In this document: in pieces, positions 17,997 to 21,041 of the stretch
Numbering within the stretch: the stretch's first letter is position 1
Layout: every line of letters begins with the position of its first letter
From: Isoetes engelmannii
Taxonomy: Eukaryota > Streptophyta > Lycopodiopsida > Isoetales > Isoetaceae
Direction: 5' to 3'
Length of the DNA: 21,041 bases
Assembly (NCBI GenBank): GCA_011763485.2
Contig: JAANSK020274157.1
Span: 1-21,041 of the forward strand
Notes under the pieces: generated by a model
What the model was told of the DNA's origin: nothing
Database searches by the model: none
Seen by the model: the letters and a program-made list of their open reading frames with translations, nothing else
Position numbers and translations under genes: made by a program

Positions 17997-18850
17997 GAGC
18001 ATTTTAGCAAAAATATATTGTTTCAGATTTGGAGCTAGGGGTCAGGTTTTCGGCCCTTGGAATAGGGACCTTTGGGCTTCTCCATAAACACGGGTAGCAA
18101 TGGATAGAGACTTTTTTTCTGGCAATCATTTTCTATGAGATGGGTAGGATGCAGGCGGCTTTAATTGTTTGAAATGTAGAGACTATTTTTGTTTCATGGC
18201 AGTGTTCTACAGTTAGAGGATGCCTGCACATGACTGAATCAGAATAGTCTGATTGTAGACAACTTATTTCATACAAAAAGAGTTCTATCTGGAATAAAAA
18301 ATCCAGTATGCGAATGAGTCTTGTAGCTAGACACGTGCCCATTTCTGCATTTATTGCAACTGCCGCTAAGTTTAAGGATTTATAATTGTGAATAGAGGCA
18401 GAACTGCTGCTAAGCTTGAAGGCGTCGTAATATAAGATTGCTTGCCAGTCTCTGGGTAGAGTAACAAAAAGCTTTGATGAGATCAATCGGTTCCTTAGCT
18501 TCCATGTGAACACCTTCTATAACTAATGTCTCATATATTCAGCAAAAGTTGAAGAACTGCCCTGGCATTTCTGGATGCTCCAACAAGTGACTCACTGGTA
18601 AGTGGACATGCAATTGATTTTTGTCATAGTGAGTTTTGTACTTGCAATAGGCATCCCTTGCAATTCTAGCAAAAGGAATCTGCTTTTAAAAATGCTCAGT
18701 CTTTCTGTATCATGTTTTGGAAGCTCATCATCTGCAATGAAGGTTGTTGGACTCTTTGTACCTTATTGGATTCAAACATCGTTGCTGGCGCTTGCTTATT
18801 GCCTCATAGAGCTTCATCCAGATTATAATGCAAGTCCTGATTCCTTTTGG
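17997..18850. other. Spacer with splice-like signals
   Basis: I see no named gene. A stretch near 18543-18600 lies between an ATATTCAG acceptor and a consensus donor CTG|GTAAGT and reads KVEELPWHFWMLQQVTHW, but it joins nothing recognisable. A 126-codon minus-strand frame at 18133-18513 has no domain I can identify. Confidence 0.35.
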
Positions 18851-19085
18851 ATGTCAAAGGCTGCCAAAATTGCTATGACAGGGTCCACGTTACTAGAAAT
18901 TGGGGATTGCTAGGCTGTTGGATAAGACTTCTAGAGGAAAAGGGATACTCTCTAAGAAGCACCGTTCCCATCACTGCAGGTAATTGAGTTACTTACTTGA
19001 TATATATCCTAATGCAGAAGAGAGATTGAAGCTCATAAGTATAGATCTTCTTCATCACAACAGCTTTGACAAGGCGACTGCGCTC
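18851..19085 (+). pseudogene. Reductase pseudogene (CCR/DFR-like extended SDR), 5' fragment
   Basis: Three consecutive pieces in three different frames match the start of NADPH-dependent reductases of the cinnamoyl-CoA / dihydroflavonol reductase group. At 18851 the sequence reads MSKAAKIAMTGST, the first strand and the start of the TGxxGxxG nucleotide-binding loop. From 18904 another frame reads GLLGCWIRLLEEKGYSLRST, the family's G-F-I-G-S-W-L...LLEKGYTVR-TV. From 18984 a third frame reads SYLLDIYPNAEERLKLISID, then LLHHNSFDKAT, the family's AEERLKL...DLL..GSFD. So there are at least two frameshifts, the first inside the glycine loop. Similarity ends near 19085, before the catalytic Ser-Tyr-Lys region. 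The living enzyme reduces phenylpropanoid or flavonoid substrates. This copy cannot make one. Confidence 0.8.
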
Positions 19086-19136
19086 AAAACCTCCTCAAGG
19101 TCATGCATATATCTATATATATACAAGTTACGCACC

Positions 19137-19180
19137 GTTCCTGCGGTGCATGTTCTTACGGTGCATGTTCCTACGTTGTG
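19137..19180 (+). repeat. Short tandem repeat CGGTGCATGTTC
   Basis: CCTGCGGTGCATGTTCTTAC is followed directly by GGTGCATGTTCCTAC, a near-exact unit of about 17 bp at the junction between the pseudogene and the palindrome-rich region. Confidence 0.6.
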
Positions 19181-19227
19181 TATCCATGAAGTGCCTATAA
19201 ACTTTCAATTTTCAAATTGAAGTGCTT

Positions 19228-19795
19228 ATGAATGACATTCCAAAATATTCTAAAACATGCTACGACTTGTTAGAATATCGTAGAACTTTCTAGGACATTC
19301 TAGAATGCTTCGAAATATTCTGGAACATTCTATTTTAGAATTTGCAAAGTTTCAAAAAAAAAAACTTTCTATTTTTAGAATGAGCAGCTTATTGAGGTGC
19401 TTATTCAATTCATAGTCATCTAGAATATTTTAGAGCATTGAACACTTCGGAACATTCTAAAGCATTCTATTTTGACTTTTGCAAAGTTCGAAAAAACTTT
19501 CTTTTCTTAGATTAAGGAACTTATTAAGCTGCTTATCCATGAGCAGCTTGGATAGTTTCTAGAATGTTCTAGAACTTTTTTGAAGTTGGTTGAAGTTTCT
19601 TCATGAAGTTCCTTGATTCTAGAAGTTTCTAGAATAGGTGATTCTAGAACCTTTTTCTAGAATTAGAAGTTTCTAGATGATTCTAGGATCTTCTAGAAGC
19701 TATATACTGGAAAAATAGCCTAATTTTCACACGAATGCATGTGTGATAGATGTGCAAACCCTAGGTTCTAGAATATTTTAGAAATTTTCAGAATC
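19228..19795. repeat. TTCTAGAA-rich, heat-shock-element-like array
   Basis: About 570 bp is saturated with TTC and GAA triplets in opposing pairs. Four-unit runs of the heat-shock element pattern (TTCnnGAAnnTTCnnGAA) occur at about 19558 (TTCTAGAATGTTCTAGAAC) and 19618 (TTCTAGAAGTTTCTAGAA). Further TCTAGA cores lie near 19299, 19643, 19656, 19671, 19692 and 19767. Part of it is a diverged direct repeat: the stretch from AACATTCTATTTTAGAATTT (near 19324) recurs from AACATTCTAAAGCATTCTAT (near 19451), with a partial third copy near 19205. No gene follows closely on either strand. Confidence 0.8.
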
Positions 19796-19844
19796 ATTAG
19801 CATACCAGGGAGACTTAACAACATAAAAAAAACCAATATGGGTG

Positions 19845-20190
19845 AGAAATGAGTGCTTGGTCTAGTGGTTAGAATGGGGGGCTTGGAGGGCAATGACCAG
19901 GGTTCAAATCCCCCAACACAACATAAAACAATTAGCCGTCGATCGTGCACACGTGGCGCATCCGACGCTCAGGATCGCCTCAACTATGTCACATAATCAA
20001 ATCCAATCTGGATTGTAGGATCGTCCATGTGGACGGCCGGATTCGCCCCAACTATGTCACATCAAAAAGGGATCTCCCATCGCATCTCGATCGTCCAACT
20101 TGCACACGTGGCGGATCGGACGGTCTGGGGTCAAAATTCTATAGGTGGCCAGGGTAGGCAAAAAATAAATATATATATAGTGATATCAAG
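19845..20190 (+). mobile_element. tRNA-derived SINE, plus strand
   Basis: The head carries a strong box A, TGGTCTAGTGGTTAGAATG (core 19858-19868), and box B, GGTTCAAATCC (19901-19911), 32 bases apart as in a tRNA. The T-arm, CAGGG-TTCAAAT-CCCCC, is well formed, while acceptor and anticodon stems are poor. It is followed by about 230 bp of GC-rich body and an A-rich tail, AAAAAATAAATATATATA, near 20160. Together these mark a SINE transcribed by RNA polymerase III. The body repeats a GATCGT...CACGTGGCG...CGGACG theme. No clear target duplication was found, so the exact 5' end is uncertain by about 10 bases. Confidence 0.75.
19930..20145 (+). repeat. Diverged internal repeats in the SINE body
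   Basis: Three related segments lie head to tail: GATCGTGCACACGTGGCGCA (near 19941), GGATCGTCCATGTGGACGG (near 20019) and GATCGTCCAACTTGCACACG (near 20089). The first two are each followed by CCTCAACTATGTCACAT or CCCCAACTATGTCACAT. The unit is about 75 bp. Confidence 0.7.
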
Positions 20191-20878
20191 AAATATTCTC
20201 TGATTTAGATGTTAAACCTTTGAAACATTTTGGAGACAATGGTGTTAGAGGCTAATAGGCATCATTAATTATGTTTATTTTTTTAATGGTCCCTTGGAAC
20301 GGTACAGGTTCAATTCCTGGAAGCCACCCAAGTTGGATTTGGAGTTGGAGTTCTAGTGTTCAACCGGTTTAGAGATGGGTTATGTTGCTAAGGAACAAAT
20401 GGCCTCTTTTGAGCGTTTTTATTAATAATCCCAAGGATATGATGGGTTGAAATCCCTTATACCATATGATAATATATTTGTTGACAACATGGTAGTATGG
20501 TTGCTATATGATGATATACATTGGTGTTCTTTAGCATGTTGATTTGAAATTTAGTATAGTGGTAGTTCATGTTATTGGTGCTCATGCATTTCTTTATGCT
20601 ATAAGGTTCCCACGAGAAGAAAAAAATATGGGATAACGTAAGAAAGGGAACGGTGCGGCGTATGCATTTGTAGTGCAAACCGTATGGGGGATGATGTGGA
20701 ATTAGGGGTTTGGGTTTTGTAATGGTTGTTTTGAGATTTATTCCCACATTTAGGGTTAGAGTGAGGCGTTTTTGGAGGAAGCCCGACAAGTGGTATGTGG
20801 TAAGTGGTTTAGGTTAAATATTTAGAGCAGTTTCTATTTATGTACTTGAGCCTTCTATTTTAGGTTAAGAGAGGGGGC
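20191..20878. other. Spacer with a lone box-B-like motif
   Basis: No gene is recognised. ACAGGTTCAATTCCTGG near 20304-20320 forms a perfect tRNA-style T-arm, but no box A lies at the right distance upstream, so it is not a tRNA or a whole SINE head. A 110-codon minus-strand frame at 20457-20789 has no recognisable feature. Confidence 0.4.
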
Positions 20879-21041
20879 ATGGCGGCGTGCAGAGGGCAGG
20901 GCAGGCCAAGCCGGCTATGGCGGAGGAGTTCCTATGGACTTAGGCAGACGTCAAAAGGAGTTCCGACGGCTATGGCTATGGCGGAGGAGTTGCCTCTGCT
21001 TTTGTGTTTCGATTATGTATTATCCCTTTTTATTCTGGTTC
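20879..21041 (+). CDS. GC-rich open frame running off the window end
   Basis: From ATG 20879 a frame stays open for 54 codons to the window edge. It begins MAACRGQGRPSRLWRRSSYG and continues with a short hydrophobic stretch near its visible end (LPLLLCFDYVLSLFILV). The first 110 bases are far richer in G+C than the flanking 700 bp. The basic, Arg/Ser-rich start would suit an organelle transit peptide, but no domain is visible and the segment contains a doubled GGCTATGGCGGAGGAGTT, so it could be a repeat. Confidence 0.2.
   Translation, partial: MAACRGQGRPSRLWRRSSYGLRQTSKGVPTAMAMAEELPLLLCFDYVLSLFILV
20920..20994 (+). repeat. Doubled GC-rich motif at the window edge
   Basis: CGGCTATGGCGGAGGAGTTCC near 20921 recurs near 20968 as CGGCTATGGCTATGGCGGAG followed by GAGTTGCC. 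The second copy has an extra TATGGC unit. Confidence 0.75.

Noticed and set aside
19858-19920. Functional tRNA gene
   Set aside because: Boxes A and B are good, but acceptor and anticodon stems do not pair well and an A-tailed body follows, so a SINE head fits better.
20304-20320. T-arm-like AGGTTCAATTCCTGG as a tRNA gene
   Set aside because: No box A, acceptor stem or anticodon arm lies at the required distance.

Overview
The window looks like nuclear DNA from a vascular plant, most likely a fern or fern ally. Most of it is AT-rich, gene-poor and full of small repeats. The strongest pointer to the lineage is a long intronless PLS-class pentatricopeptide-repeat (PPR) gene. Its wording (KACGS..EQGR.IH, STLIDMYAKC, WGAMIDGY) is the style I know from the large PPR families of ferns. 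The assignment is inference from sequence style, not from any search.

Only two genes are convincing. One is a 111-residue secreted glycine/tyrosine-rich protein at 3807-4142 (+), with a TATA box and a poly(A) signal. The other is the PPR gene at 14335-15975 (-), with a TATA box just upstream. A third recognisable gene is dead: a 5' fragment of an extended short-chain dehydrogenase/reductase of the cinnamoyl-CoA reductase / dihydroflavonol reductase type at 18851-19085 (+), spread over three reading frames. Weaker coding candidates lie at 679-813, 7191-7325, 9319-9713, 12303-13739, 17751-17996 and 20879 to the window end.

Layout. 1-2300: GC-rich short repeats, a good TATA box followed by a likely 5'-UTR intron, then several small tandem duplications. 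2300-3750: upstream flank of the glycine-rich gene. 3752-5358: that gene, then about 1 kb flanked by two copies of its own 3' end and holding a hairpin, a tRNA-like segment and a 78-bp tandem repeat. 5360-9300: AT-rich spacer with a tRNA-derived SINE on the minus strand. 9300-10100: weak minus-strand exons, then a block with a motif repeated about every 42 bp. 10100-14330: little recognisable apart from decayed-looking frames. 14335-16050: the PPR gene and promoter. 16237-16689: a MITE with arms of about 200 bp close upstream of it. 16700-18850: spacer. 18851-20190: the reductase pseudogene, a region saturated with TTCTAGAA-type palindromes, and a second tRNA-derived SINE. 20190-21041: spacer ending in a GC-rich open frame.

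The genes do not form a pathway. I found no retrovirus, LTR or other capsid-bearing element, no CRISPR array and no intact tRNA or rRNA gene. The best candidates for something undescribed are the four-helical-turn phased motif at 9824-10096, the heat-shock-element-like array at 19228-19795, and the duplicated 3' flank with its hairpin and SINE-head-like repeats at 4183-5358.
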